Counted from the stretch's first letter, positions 36,801 through 48,189 are shown. The stretch: 64,000 nt of DNA from Balaenoptera acutorostrata (GCF_949987535.1 NC_080075.1:44121536-44185535); one strand, 5' to 3'. The notes: generated by a model from the sequence alone, not told the origin. Translations and numbers: made by a program.

Positions 36801-37067
36801 AAAGGTAAGGCAAACTAGACCCCCATTAAAATGAATTTAAGACATCTGGTATTCAAATCATAGGTAGTAATAATCTAGAGCATCAGTAATGGGTAGCAAT
36901 CGCTCCCCACCGCAGCCCAGTACTGGATCTCAGCTCTTGTTATAGGTTTCCCATTAGGATGAAGAGTGACGAGCATCTCTTGGCAGTCCCAACTAATAAA
37001 AACCTTGTGTGAGCCACGAGTGTAACTGTACACTTTCCGGTAGCCCCATTTAAAAAACAGCAGGAAG

Positions 37068-37414
37068 GGGCTTCCCTGGTGGCGCAGTGGTTGAGAATCT
37101 GCCTGCTAATGCAGGGGACACGGGTTCGAGCCCTGGTCTGGGAAGATCCCACATGCCACGGAGCAGCTGGGCCCGTGAGCCACAGCTACTGAGCCTGCGC
37201 GTCTGGAGCCTGTGCCCCGCAACGGGAGGGGCCGCGATAGTGAAAGGCCCGCGCACCGCGATGAAGAGCGGTCCTCGCACCGCGATGAAGAGTGGCCCCC
37301 ACTTGCCGTAACCAGAGAAAGCCCTCGCACGAACCGAAGACCCAACACAGCCAAAATAAATAAATAAATAAATAAATAAAAAGTAGCTATAAAATTAAAA
37401 AAAAAAAAAAAAAA
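37068..37414 (+). mobile_element. CHR-type SINE (long form, younger copy)
   Basis: This tRNA-Glu-derived SINE has the A box TGGCGCAGTGG at 37,080-37,090 and the B box GGTTCGAGCCC at 37,123-37,133, both well kept. The body holds a 24-base internal tandem duplication at 37,252-37,292. It ends in (AAAT)n, then GTAGCTATAAAATT and a long A run. A 16-base target-site duplication AAAAAACAGCAGGAAG lies at 37,052-37,067 and 37,416-37,431. It is the densest CpG patch I noticed and the best-preserved SINE here. Confidence 0.96.
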
Positions 37415-37431
37415 AAAAAAACAGCAGGAAG

Positions 37432-38400
37432 AAGCAGAAAATTAACTTTGGTAATATATTTTACCTAACCCAGTATATCTAAAATATTATCATTTCAATA
37501 GCTAATCAATATTTTTAAAATTATTAACGAGAAGTCTTTCATTTTTTTGTCAGAGGAAGCCTTCAAAATCAGTGTGTATTTTATAGTGCCAGCACACCTC
37601 AATTCAGTCACATTTCATGTGTCCAATGGCCACATGTTGTTCGTGGTCACTGCACGGGGTAATGCAGTCTCAGAGTCTGGCCCAAAAGGTAGGCAAAGAA
37701 GCAACTGCCTTGGAGGTTTTGTTGTATGATTCCAAAGACCATACCCCCCAGGAAAAAAACTGTTTGTTTGTTTACTGGTTTCTGAAGAACCGAAAATCGC
37801 CTCTAGTTTTTTTATTTTCTTAGGGCTGGATGGATGTGCTTCCAAAGAAAAACAAACCAACAAACAAAAACACATTATAGGGAGAAAGTTTGGGGGGATT
37901 TTTTTCTTTTCCAAAACGTGCCTAGTGAACATGTAATAATAACGCTACGCAATCTTTATATAATATAGACTTGCAGAAAATTAAGACATGACTGGGGGTC
38001 TTTGAAAGGAAGGCAAGGGTATAACATGTGGAGAGCAGTAATGGTGAGGTTCAGGGGACCATGGTCAAGCTTTGCCTCCACAAGCTTTGTTCTAAGTCCG
38101 TGATTACAGATGGAAGTGTCTCAAAACCCTCCTCTTGGATCTCCCTTGTTCAGCTAGGGGTGCTCTGTAAGCCCACAGTCAAGGACATATGTGCCCATAA
38201 TGACACTCTCCCAGACCTCTTCCCATCCTTACTCCTGAGGCCAAGATGGTACCCTGAATGCCCACCTCCACACTTCCTAAATTCTTCTCCAGTTTAAAAG
38301 GCACTTAAAATTTCCACACCTACCACGTAGTATTATACAAGCGTCACAGCAGGTTAAAACAAAGAGTTAATTTGTTTCATCTTACATACTTGGAGTTGGG
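37432..38400. other. Unassigned DNA
   Basis: No gene or clear repeat is visible. Short frames at 37,617-37,823 and 38,028-38,297 show no domain. Confidence 0.4.
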
Positions 38401-38417
38401 AGTCACTTGAGTTGCAC

Positions 38418-38445
38418 ATGCAAATAGATGTAAACATATGCAAAT
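38418..38445 (+). promoter_or_regulatory. POU-FOX-POU composite site
   Basis: Two exact octamers ATGCAAAT lie at 38,418-38,425 and 38,438-38,445, in the same orientation with starts 20 bases apart. A forkhead match TGTAAACA lies between them at 38,429-38,436. All three cores are exact. Binding and activity are inferred. Confidence 0.4.
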
Positions 38446-38889
38446 CAGGGTTTCTCCAGATAAATTGAGTGGGGAAAAAAAACAGCCTTATAGTACTAGT
38501 AATACTCAGGGATTCTGTGGTGTTTAAAAAGAAATTATTTCCTTCCTTCAATTCCAAATGTGAGTAGCTTTCTCAGTCCTGTCTGAATGAAAACAAAAGT
38601 TACCAGACTTTAAAGAACAATGATTTTTTAAAAGATTGAACCAGATTTTAGTCAGATTGAGATCATGCTATATTTAAGCTTTAATCATTGCATCTTAAAT
38701 ACAACTCTTCCAGGAAAAAGTAAAAACTTCCTTACCAGAGGACAAAGGAGTTCTCCAAGTAAATCTTAGTTTTAGGTCTGACAATAACATAATTAAAAGT
38801 GCTTCTAAGAACAGAAAGAGTAATAATACACTGCAGAAATGTGAAGGGGACAGATAGCAAAAAAACACAGAGCTCTTGCTTATTATTTT

Positions 38890-39070
38890 CAATAATAGTA
38901 ATATATATTATGGTACTTTTGCATGTATTATCCCACTCTACTTCCAGAATCAATCCATAGCCTTGTCACCGTTGACTTTGTTCTTACAGCAATGCTCTGA
39001 GGCAGCAGAACCAGTTTTATCATCCCCCGTTTGGATATGACTTCTTAAGTTCTAGCTCTTGTGTGTAATG
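38890..39070 (-). repeat. MIR SINE, diverged
   Basis: GTATTATCCCACTCTACTTC, CAATGCTCTGAGGCAGCAGA and ATCATCCCCCGTTTGGATAT follow the antisense MIR order. Confidence 0.5.
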
Positions 39071-40414
39071 TCTTTCTCCACATAAAGAACAAATCTAGCC
39101 ACTTCCTGGATAAGTGCACCTGATGAGACCAAAGACACCTCACCCTCATGTGTCTCTGTCAAGCACAATTATTCCTCCTAAAACCTGTCCTTCGGGAGTG
39201 CCTTTCAGTCCATGGCCTCTGTCGTCTCACTTGGCAAACAGAACACCAAGTAATACTCAAACCCTCTCTCTTTCCCAATTTTACCTTCAACTTAACAGGC
39301 ACCAAGTTATATGCAGATACCTTTAAAAAGATCAGATCCCAATCCTTCACAGTAACAGAGAGAGAGAATCACCACTAGTGAAGGCTATCTGGAACTCACA
39401 GCCTCCCACTCATATCCTGAGACTCACCTTCCCCTGGGGAACTCATGCTAATTACTGTTACCAAGGCCACGCACAGGGGCCCCCATTGCATGGTTTAGCC
39501 CAACATGGATCCACAACTTTTTCTTCAATTCCCCAAAGCCCAGCTGAGACAAAGTGAAAACAAGATTCCACTAAGCAAAGATAATAGAAAGGAAATAAAT
39601 ACAAGAATAACAAGCAACTAAATAGTCTAATGTATGAGATACGGCTCAGTCAGTTTTAGTGTGGAGCTCTCTGGGGATGGCTGGTCCTTCCTAACTCCCA
39701 AATTGCAGCCAGCAGTAGATGGTCCTCCCCATCACTGAAAAGTGTACCAAAAATCCCCAGCACTGTTGCCTCCCATAAAGGGCTGACCTGAAAGAAAGAG
39801 ATCTGAAAGAGACTAGCCTCCTTCTAGCCTGGTTGTAATCCTTCCCATGAACTTCATCTCCCTACATGGGGGCCTCAATTTCCCAAATGTCCGTTAGGGA
39901 GACCACCTCAGCCTCCAATACTCACAGAAGCCTGGGATTACTTTACAATCTCAAAAGAACTCAGCAATCAAAATCCAACACTATAAATCTAACACAGGAC
40001 TTGTACATATGCGGTGGCAGGAGGTCTGTTCTTCATCCAAGTCCAGTATTTTCAAAATGTCTCTCAACTCTGTCCTTTTCTCTACCCACCCTCCCAAAGT
40101 CGGTCATTGCTATTTTCTTTCATAATAAGGTCTATGAGGTTTTTTCAAATGATAAATGTAATTCATGTTCATTTTAAGAAATCGGCAAAATAATCAGAAA
40201 TCCAAAGACAAAACCAGAAGTCATCCATACTCCTGTGATCTCCGCCATGTCTTATCTGAATGCGTGTAGTGGTCCATCAGTTCTTCCAGATTCCAGCCTC
40301 TCCCCACTCCAGTGCAGCCACTGCCTTACCTTCACGTCACATGCATGAAACATAATTTAATTCAGCAAAAACTTTTACTGATTAGCTCACGTTACTGAAA
40401 AAGATTCAGATCTC
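39071..40414. other. Unassigned DNA
   Basis: No gene is identified in this 1.3 kb. It could contain an old LTR, but I could not align it to one. Confidence 0.35.
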
Positions 40415-40680
40415 TTCACAGAGATCACAGTTATTTTACTCCCCTGCTTGAAAACCTACGGCTCCCTCACTGTCTTTGGAATACACTCCAAACACCTCAG
40501 AGCAACACCTCAGCTCCTTTTCAACAGATGTTGCCGGATGAGTTGCCCACACCACCATGCCCTCATGCATCCATACATCTTGTCCTCCAGCCACAGTGCA
40601 CGCACTGCAATTCTTCCAGGCATGCCTCTGCTCTTGTAGACATCATTCCCTCTACCTGGATCTCCATCTCCTACACGTGC
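40415..40680 (+). mobile_element. L2 LINE 3' region
   Basis: ACTCCCCTGCTTGAAAACCT, ACGGCTCCCTCACTGTCTTT, ACACTCCAAACACCTCAGAG and CTCCAGCCACAGTGCACGCA match L2 in sense order. The region then runs to CATTCCCTCTACCTGGA. Confidence 0.78.
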
Positions 40681-40984
40681 ACACACACCACCACCAGCAC
40701 CACCGCCATACCATCACCGCCCAGGGAAGACAGCAAGCACTCGAGAAATACATGTTAAATAAAATGAATAAAATATTACATTGTACTGGGTTCACCTGAG
40801 ATCAAGAGATTTAAATGCGTACGAAGCACTTCGAATTTAAAATGACCATTTGAGGAGGACAGGGTAAGATTGGAACACATTTTTTTTTTTTAAGTTATAT
40901 TCACAAAGACTCTTTTAACATCATGTTCAACAGGTGAAGTGCCTCTTGGAGGATGCGAGATGGAAGGGATGCCATGGTCTCTTG

Positions 40985-41255
40985 TTTGGATTGGAAGAGC
41001 TGGTTAGAGGAAGTTCCATAATTATGCCAATATGTTTGCCTGGAGGAGGTGGGATTTCAGAAACTCACGGCCTAAACAGAGTGCTTTTGGCAGATAGTAC
41101 CAGGAGGCTATTTCAGGCAAAAATGGAAGCTGGGCAGAAAAGTTTAGGTAAAACTGGTATTTTGGGTTGAATCGTCAAAGATGCCCATAAAGACCGGGGA
41201 GGAGAGGCTGGGGCATGAACGGGCCTGGAGATTGTTCAAAGAACCTGCTACTTTT
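40985..41255 (-). mobile_element. L2 LINE fragment, antisense
   Basis: TGGAGGAGGTGGGATTTCAG and GGGCATGAACGGGCCTGGAG, with the intervening order, resemble the reverse complement of the L2 3' part. It is diverged. Confidence 0.45.
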
Positions 41256-41899
41256 AAGACTTTCTGCAACTTGGTAGGAACACCTTAGATGTCTTGCTAG
41301 GAAAACAACAACAACAGCAACTTTTCATTCAGTATTATGTCCTGCAATTGCACAACTGTCTTAAACTAATCCAACACTTCAGCCATGCCTTACTTCACCA
41401 CATCTCTGGCTTTGCTCTGGCCCTTCCCTCCCGACTCATTCTCTACTCTCCCAGTAGCTCCATTCTCCAGCTTTGTGGTCTCCTTGGGCAGCTGACCCTC
41501 TGTTTCATCTTCCGGTGGCACCTCACCTCCTATCTCCTGGCTTGGCACTGCTAACACTGACTCCCGCTGACTCTTTGGGATTCTGATCTTCCTGGCTTGG
41601 TGCCGGGGCCCTCTGTCTTACTGTACTCCGTGGGGTAGTTGAGAATTTATAAGTAGGAATTCTAAGGACATTCCCACCCTCATTGTCCAGCCTCCTGAAG
41701 ACAAGGGTGAGTCAGTGGAAAACTTCAAGGAAAAGTTTGAGAACCTAAGTCTTAATATGAAGCACAAGCACGGGACAATATGAGCAGACCTATCACATAA
41801 GTACTTTCAAAAACAGGTTTTAGGAAGGAGATACTAATAATTTTTAGATGGACAACATCACTGATTGAGGATGATGTGTCCTGCATTTTTTTTTTACAA
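41256..41899. other. Unassigned DNA
   Basis: No gene is visible. Pyrimidine-rich sequence at 41,390-41,560 could belong to the L2 that follows. Confidence 0.35.
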
Positions 41900-43675
41900 A
41901 GAAACCCAAGCCTTTCCTCCCACCAGAGAGGAGATCCCACTAACTTCACCCTGCTCCGACCTCATCCCTTTCTCTTTCTCCTCCAGGACCTCACACCACC
42001 TGATCGCTTCTCACTCCTCACCTTCAGTAGTTCCCCTGGCCTCTTCTCCTCCATCTACAAACAAGCATAAAGCCACCAGATTCTTTAAAATAAGCAAACA
42101 ATCCTGCCCCTTCCTGAGCACAGCTCCTTTTGGCACAGCTCTTTTCTCTCCATTTAAAGTTTAACAAAGAGTAGTTTATAATAATTTCCTCCCTATGTTT
42201 TTCATGTATCGAAATTTTCATTCCTGCCCTCCCTCGAAACTCTATGGAAGATAGAATCACTATCACTTTTCTAAGGGACAGAACCACATTCCTACCTGCC
42301 TGCCAGGAAGTTCTGATTGACTATCTTCTGAAAATCAGTATATTAAATAATAGTCTTAGCCTCGTCTGTCCCTTCCGATTGTAAATTGATCGTAACATCC
42401 TCACCTTACAGACTGTGCCATTTCATTTCCAAGGGGGCCAATATGTATCATTGCATTGATACAATCAATCTAGTCCATGGAATTGACATTAGTTCTGTTC
42501 CCAGTGTGTCTACTGCAAGCCCTTGGACTATGGGTTGCCTCCCCCAACTTCTGTCACCTCTATGGCTGGACACCTTGTATGAATAGTTTCTGAAGAGTGT
42601 ATCCGTTTTCTAAGAGATGGCTGAGTCCCTTAGCTGTATCCTAACTAGTTTTTACTAACCCCTTCCACTTGGGGACTAGCCTATACCCCCATGTCTATTG
42701 CCACTGATTTCTCCAAAATGATTGAGACCCCAAGCGTCCTTACTACCAGTGATCAGCGTACTTCTACTGCCATGACTGGATTCATTTTAATTCTGGATTT
42801 ACTCATTCATGGCAGCCTTAGAGCCCAGTTAGTTCCATTCCGCTAGCCCTTTGTCTAGTATGGCCTTGGCTCCCTCCTTCCTGTCGATGGCTGAGGTCCA
42901 AGAGTACTTTCAACAATGGTGCCATCTGAATTGTGTGCTATGTACAACCTATCCCATTGCATTTTCTTCCCAAAGAAAATCCAACATCCCTGTCTCCGTT
43001 TATGAGAGCTGGCTCAAAATGGAGTCGGCTTCCCGTTCCTTTCCCTCCATATTTCCAATCTGTTTTCAGCTTTACAGACTCCCTCATCACATTCATCCAA
43101 TCTCTTCCCTCCATCCTCACTTCCCCTAGTAGATCTGTGGTCCTCGTTACCTTCTGAGCTATTGCCAGAGACCCTCCCTGGATACCCCCTCTAACTCCAA
43201 CGTTTTCCTGTTCCACTTTCAATCCTTCTATAGTTCTCATCACAACTCTCTCATATTTAATAACTTTTAGAGATAGCTCATTCTCACCAATGTAGAGACA
43301 AATTAATATGCCTGGCATTTAAAGTCCTTCCCAAATACTCCAAATGTATTTCATGCTCCATCTCTATAGTGCTGCTAACCATTTCTCCAACATGCTTCCC
43401 TTTCCCATCTCTGTGCCACTGTTTGCACTGTTATCTCTGCTTGGAGTATCCTAATCTCCATGAATAAAAATACTACCTATCCTTCAAGGTTCTTTACATG
43501 AAATCTCTCTAGATTTTCTTAAGCAAAAGTGGTTACTTCTACTTTTAAACCCCTGTAACATCTGGTTTATCCCTCTCCTGCAGCTCTTATAATTTTTCCT
43601 GCATCCTATCTCTTTTTATCCTTGTTTTATCCATCTTAAAGGACTTCAGTCTCCCTTATGGCAGATGTGGTAGGC
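41900..43675 (+). mobile_element. L2 LINE, long copy, left part
   Basis: TCCATCTACAAACAAGCATA near 42,050 matches the L2 stretch upstream of its reverse transcriptase, and the 3' end order is clear from about 43,330 to 43,670. The middle, 42,200-43,200, is pyrimidine-rich as in L2 but highly diverged. The copy is interrupted at 43,675 by a solo LTR and appears to resume at 44,288. Confidence 0.6.
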
Positions 43676-44287
43676 AAACTTATAAAATAAACCTCCAAGA
43701 TTCCTGGTCGCTGGTATACATACACCTCCAAGTTGCTCAATCAAGCATTAATCTAAGTACTGCTGTGAAGATTTTACAAATGGAATTAAGGTCCCAAATC
43801 AGTTGACATTAAGATAGAAAGATTATCTGGGTGGGCATGACTTAATCACATGAGCCCTTTAAAGGCAGAAAATTTTCTTCATCAGAAAGGAAAGTCAGAG
43901 TATCTAAGTACAAAGGGAATTTGAAGCCTGAGAAGTTCTCATTGCTGGTTTAAAGATAGAGGGGGTCACGTGGCAAGGAATGCAGGAAGCTTCTAGGAAT
44001 CATAAGCAGCCTCCAGTAAGAAAGCCAGAGAGAATATAGGGACCTCAGTCCTGCAACCACAAAGATCTGAATTCTGCCAAGAATGACCTGGAAGTTGATT
44101 CTTTCCCAGAGCTTCCAGACAGAAACACAGACCAGCTGACAGCTTGATTTTACCCTGGTGAAACCCTGAGCAGAGAACCCAGCCACACTGTGCTGAACTT
44201 CTGCCCTACAGAAGCTAATAAATGGGTGTTGATTTAAGCTGATAAATTTGTGGTAATTTATAAAACAGCAATAAAAAAATGAATACA
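43676..44287 (+). mobile_element. Solo LTR of an endogenous retrovirus (ERVL/MaLR-like)
   Basis: The LTR runs from TGTGGTAGGC to ATGAATACA, 612 bases, between GCAGA and GCAGG. These flanks make a 5-base target-site duplication with one change. Internal landmarks include GGAATTAAGGTCCC, CTGGGTGGGCATGACTTAAT, CAAGGAATGCAGGAAGCTTC and TAATAAATGGGTGTTG near the 3' end. This layout is familiar from old mammalian MaLR/ERVL LTRs, but I am not sure of the subfamily. No internal viral genes are present; it is a lone LTR. Confidence 0.85.
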
Positions 44288-44365
44288 GCAGGGATAATAT
44301 CTTACTCATTATATCCATCAATGCCAAGCTGAGTGACTTGTATATGATTGCAGCAATACATATTT
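44288..44365 (+). mobile_element. L2 LINE 3' terminus, right part
   Basis: GGGATAATATCTTACTCATT and ATCCATCAATGCCAAGC read as a diverged L2 end continuing from before the LTR. Confidence 0.5.
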
Positions 44366-44870
44366 ACCTTCCAATTGCATAAAAAATATTTGGGATGTAA
44401 TCCCATCAGCAAGAACAAATAGATGGGCAAAGTAAAAGGCAAACAGGATGAAGTCTTTGTATTTTTTAGCACGGAGAATTCGGGAAATTCTTAACGTAGC
44501 CACTCTGACAAGGCCACCTTGGAGCACAGTTTGAAAATCCTGAGTGTAAGTCCCTAGAACAAACTCAGTTCTGAAAATCTGTCTTGTTTTTTAAGAAATT
44601 TATTTTAAGAAATACACGATTTCGGCCATTTGTTGAAAAAACACTCCTGGTGACATTACTGAACTAGCACCTAGTTCCATACACCTGTGATTGCAGTGAA
44701 GGTCCTTGCCATCTACATTTCCAAACCTAGAACTTCAGCTCTTAAATAAAATGACTAATTCTTCCTTTCAGCACTACCACTCTTTTCCTGTGAATTTCTT
44801 AAAATGGTTTTTCTCTCTTTTGGTCTCAAAATGTGACCAGACTTGAACGTTGTTGACATTTAAGCATCAT
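44366..44870. other. Unassigned DNA upstream of the candidate exon
   Basis: No repeat or gene is visible. If 44,898 is a true acceptor, this is intron. Confidence 0.4.
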
Positions 44871-44897
44871 ATTAATCTTTTTTTTTTTTCCTTGAAG
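44871..44897 (+). promoter_or_regulatory. Candidate 3' splice site
   Basis: A branch-point-like ATTAATC lies at 44,871-44,877, with the adenosine at 44,875. It is followed by an unbroken T tract and CCTTGAAG ending in AG at 44,896-44,897, 22 bases from the branch A. The spacing and tract are ideal; the base before AG is A rather than the preferred C or T. Confidence 0.4.
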
Positions 44898-45035
44898 CGA
44901 AATGCTAAATCTCAGCCTCCTTGCTCTACACCTGCTATAGAATCTGTGGAGGAGGAGGAAGCTGGCCAGCACACAGAGGGAGACCCACCTTCCCAGCCAA
45001 GCTCTCCATCCAAAGAGTTCCAAGGCCCCGCATGA
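44898..45035 (+). CDS. Candidate terminal coding exon, gene unknown
   Basis: Directly after the splice-acceptor-like sequence an open frame of 45 codons runs from CGA to the TGA at 45,033-45,035. It begins RNAKSQPPCSTPAIESVEEE and continues acidic and rich in Gln, Pro and Ser to KEFQGPA. The composition looks like a disordered protein tail and is unlike the translated AT-rich or repeat sequence elsewhere in the window. About 280 bases downstream is AATAAA (45,314-45,319), a possible polyadenylation signal, with no recognisable repeat between. Against it: 45 open codons arise by chance with a probability near 0.1, no upstream exon is in view, and I recognise no protein family. Non-coding DNA is the main alternative. 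Confidence 0.22.
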   Translation, partial: RNAKSQPPCSTPAIESVEEEEAGQHTEGDPPSQPSSPSKEFQGPA

Positions 45036-45340
45036 GTCAATTAACCCACTAAGATTCAGCTTTCTCATTGGCTCCCAACACTGATCCCTCAGAGCTGCTG
45101 TCATGCTCTAAGGAAAAACGAAGAACAAAAGACCTTGAAGAGTGTAGAGGGCACAGCACTGTCATTATCCAAAGGGAACCCCTGCCCCTCCCATTGGCCC
45201 GTATACTCTGGTAACTGTTTTCAGTGGAACTATGGCAAGATTTGCAGGCAGCTAACATGTGCGTGGGACCATCCATAACTTTTGCCTTGGTACAGTCAGA
45301 CTATTATTTACCCAATAAACCATAACTGCAGTGGAGGCCC
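45036..45340 (+). other. Possible 3' UTR of the candidate exon
   Basis: This non-repetitive sequence follows the TGA and contains AATAAA at 45,314-45,319. GT-bearing sequence lies nearby, but no distinct GU-rich element is seen. Confidence 0.2.
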
Positions 45341-46235
45341 AATAATTCAGCATCTGAGAGGCATGTGCTGTGGAAGGAGTCATTATGGTCCATCAGATCA
45401 AAAATTCACCTTTAAAGAAGTGTCCAAATACAGATGTACACAATGGGATGAAGTCACTACAGACTATTTTGCCAAATAATACACATTTTCAAAATGACTG
45501 CAGCGCCTATCATATACCTCACTGCGTGCTTATCCCACACATAGAAGGGTTTTTTTTTAAAAATGAAAGAAAATAAAAGGGAAAAAAAAGGACATAAACC
45601 ACCATTTCAAAATATAAAGATTATATTACAAATGTAGAGAAGCCCCAAAATCTAAAAGGTAAAGACAGGTATTTCTTTCTAATTCACATTGTGCAGGTTG
45701 TTTTTATTATTATTACTTTTTTTTTTACCCTCAAGTCCCATCAGCTGAAAAGATACTGTCAGCCTTCACTCTAAATGTTCTGCATGTTTTCTGTTTGTGT
45801 TATTTTAAAAGGTCTGAACAAAGAGCTCGCGGTACTGCAGGCAATTTGGAAAACCACCAAAGTTACAATAGGCAGTGAATATCTTTGTTTCTTTCAGTTT
45901 TGCTCCACAGAAAGAAATCAAGGCATCCCTCTTTGATGTCTGTTTTGTTTTGTTTTTGTAATCACTCCTGCACATGGTGTGTCCATACAGAATGACAAAG
46001 GCTCAGGTTCATGAGAATAATGATAAAATGAAAAGACTCAAAATTCTTATTGTTAAAAGGCTTGATTAGGATACATACCTTAAATTTCATATACAGATTA
46101 AATAATTGAGACTTATCAAAAGTTTATTTGTATTAATTAATGTTTTCCATTTAGGGGTAGGAGAGTATGCACTAAAAATAAAATCACCATTCTACAATCA
46201 CCAAGTGAACTCTGGAAATACTCATATGATGGTTT

Positions 46236-46237
<2 letters not shown>
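45341..46237. other. Unassigned DNA
   Basis: No gene or clear repeat is visible here. Confidence 0.4.

Positions 46238-46275
<38 letters not shown>
46238..46275. repeat. (GT)n microsatellite
   Basis: About 19 uninterrupted TG/GT units. Confidence 0.96.
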
Positions 46276-46276
<1 letters not shown>

Positions 46277-46289
46277 CTTACCCTCTCCA

Positions 46290-46440
46290 CCAAGTTGTTC
46301 TCTCTATTTTCTTCCTCTCTCCTCTCCCCTGCCTCCTTCTCTCCCCCTCCCCCTCCCTCTCTCCCTCTCTTATATTCTTTCTCTCTCCCTCTTCCTCCCC
46401 TCACCTCTCAGCCACGCCCCCTCTCTCTCAGACACACAGA
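46290..46440. repeat. Polypyrimidine tract
   Basis: About 150 bases are almost all C and T on the plus strand, in CTCT and CCCT units. Open frames across it are low complexity and are not genes. Confidence 0.92.
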
Positions 46441-47629
46441 GAAAACATCAGATTAATTATAGTGTCCCTAACTTTTTTGCTTGTTTAGACTCAAGAGACT
46501 AAAGGGCATTTCACAGCCTAGCTCCATCCATTTTAGGATTTTTAAAAGAATGTCTCAATATATTTGCTTACTATTTTATGAAAGCATAAAAATCAGAACC
46601 TGCTTTTTTCACTCCTTTCCCCTTTTATCAGGATCAGTATTTTTCTCCCCTTGCCTAGAAATGATCCCGTCAAAAAGTCAGCAAAATATTTTGGCTGTCT
46701 TCAGCAGCGCTTTGGGCTTCTCTGTTACAAATTGTATAAACACTTTCCAGACAGGGGAATTTGAAGGGTTTAAATTATTTTTTTAAATGATGTCTGTATT
46801 CTAGCACATTCACATTTGCAAGAGGAAGATGGAGGCAAGGAAAGCTACCACAGAACATAATATGTCTGGAATCAGAGGACTATTGAGCTCTATGCAAATC
46901 TGGGAAGGGAAAATATCTTCCTCATACATTATCTACAGCAAGGATTCTGAGTTTCCCTGGCTGATGAAACAAATGCTCGCGCTGGACGTAGTCTGTCATT
47001 CATATTGAGCTCACATATTTTACTTCCTGAAACCAAACAAATACTGATAAACTACTTCAGTGAGCCTTTAATCAAGGTTTCGGCAGCATGCAGTTGGCAA
47101 CAGAAAGATCAGTCTGTGGAGCCTGAAATCCTTTCATCATCAAATATACAGAAATAATAATTATATTTATCTGTTTGGTTCAGGCAGCACACCAAGAGTT
47201 ACCCTTGCCCTAAGGACAGAGAAATCATCAGGCATTGTCATCTCTAAAGAAAAAAAAAAAATCCTTAATAACTTAGAGGTTAAATGGTTCTCAATAGTTG
47301 TGGGGCTGAGGAAAAGGAAATAAAAATAATACATTATTTTTAGCATTTTCCCCTTGTAATGCCATAACAAGCTGTGTTGCATACTAACCAATTAGCACTT
47401 CCAGTAATAACCCTGAAAGCACTAGTAAGCATCTAGCCTGACCAATGAAAAACTGTTTGAGAAGGAAAGAAATTGTTCCATAATTCTGTTTCCCATCCTT
47501 ACAGGAGCTCTGTGTCTGTGTAAACATATTTCAATCCAACTTATTCCCAAAATAGTTGAAAAATTAGATCAAATAAACAAAGGAGTTGAGTTTGAAAAAC
47601 ATTTTATGGTGGAAGTAATGTACCTTAAT
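46441..47629. other. Unassigned DNA
   Basis: No gene or clear repeat is visible. One exact octamer ATGCAAAT lies at 46,892-46,899. Confidence 0.4.
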
Positions 47630-48075
47630 TTGGATTCCTACAAAAGCAAAAACTGAGACAAGGGCTTGGTGAACTGCGGTTATTTGGATGTGAGTCCAGG
47701 AAGCTGGAGGGAAAGAATGGGATGAATGAGTCAGAAGAGGAGAGAAAGCAAGTCAGGTTGAGTTTTGAGTTGATCATCACTGTGGACACCTGAGGCTTAT
47801 TCCCTCTGAGGCCCCTCAGGAACCAGAAAGAAATGAACCTCAGAACTGTTCCACTGCAGGATTAGAAGTGGGGGGGGGGGGAGAGCATCAAACCTCTGGT
47901 CCAGTTCACAACTGACAGTTGCCCTGACCCTAGAGCTCCCCGTCTCCATCCTTCAAGGCTCCACCTATTCATGGCTAAACCAACCAAGGCTTAAGAGAAA
48001 GCCCTGAAGTAAAGAAGCTGAGGGCAGCCGGAGGTGGGAAGCTAGTGGCAAGCACAGGGAGTGCTTACTAGGGCT
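47630..48075. repeat. Unclassified old repeat, possible LTR
   Basis: The block from TTGGATTCCTACAAAAGCAA to about GGAGTGCTTACTAGG feels like a known old mammalian repeat, but I cannot name the family. A run of 12 G lies at 47,870-47,881. Confidence 0.35.
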
Positions 48076-48189
48076 GAGTGGGCCAAGGGAACGTGGGTGC
48101 GGGCACCAGTATCATCTACTACATATTTCTTGATCTAGAATAACTTGAGAAGATCATTTTATGTTCCACTCAAAGAGTAAGTTTAAGCT

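Noticed and set aside
46106..46502. Frames of up to 116 codons across the GT and pyrimidine tracts
   Set aside because: They translate simple repeats into Cys-Val or Ser-Pro-Leu runs and are not genes.
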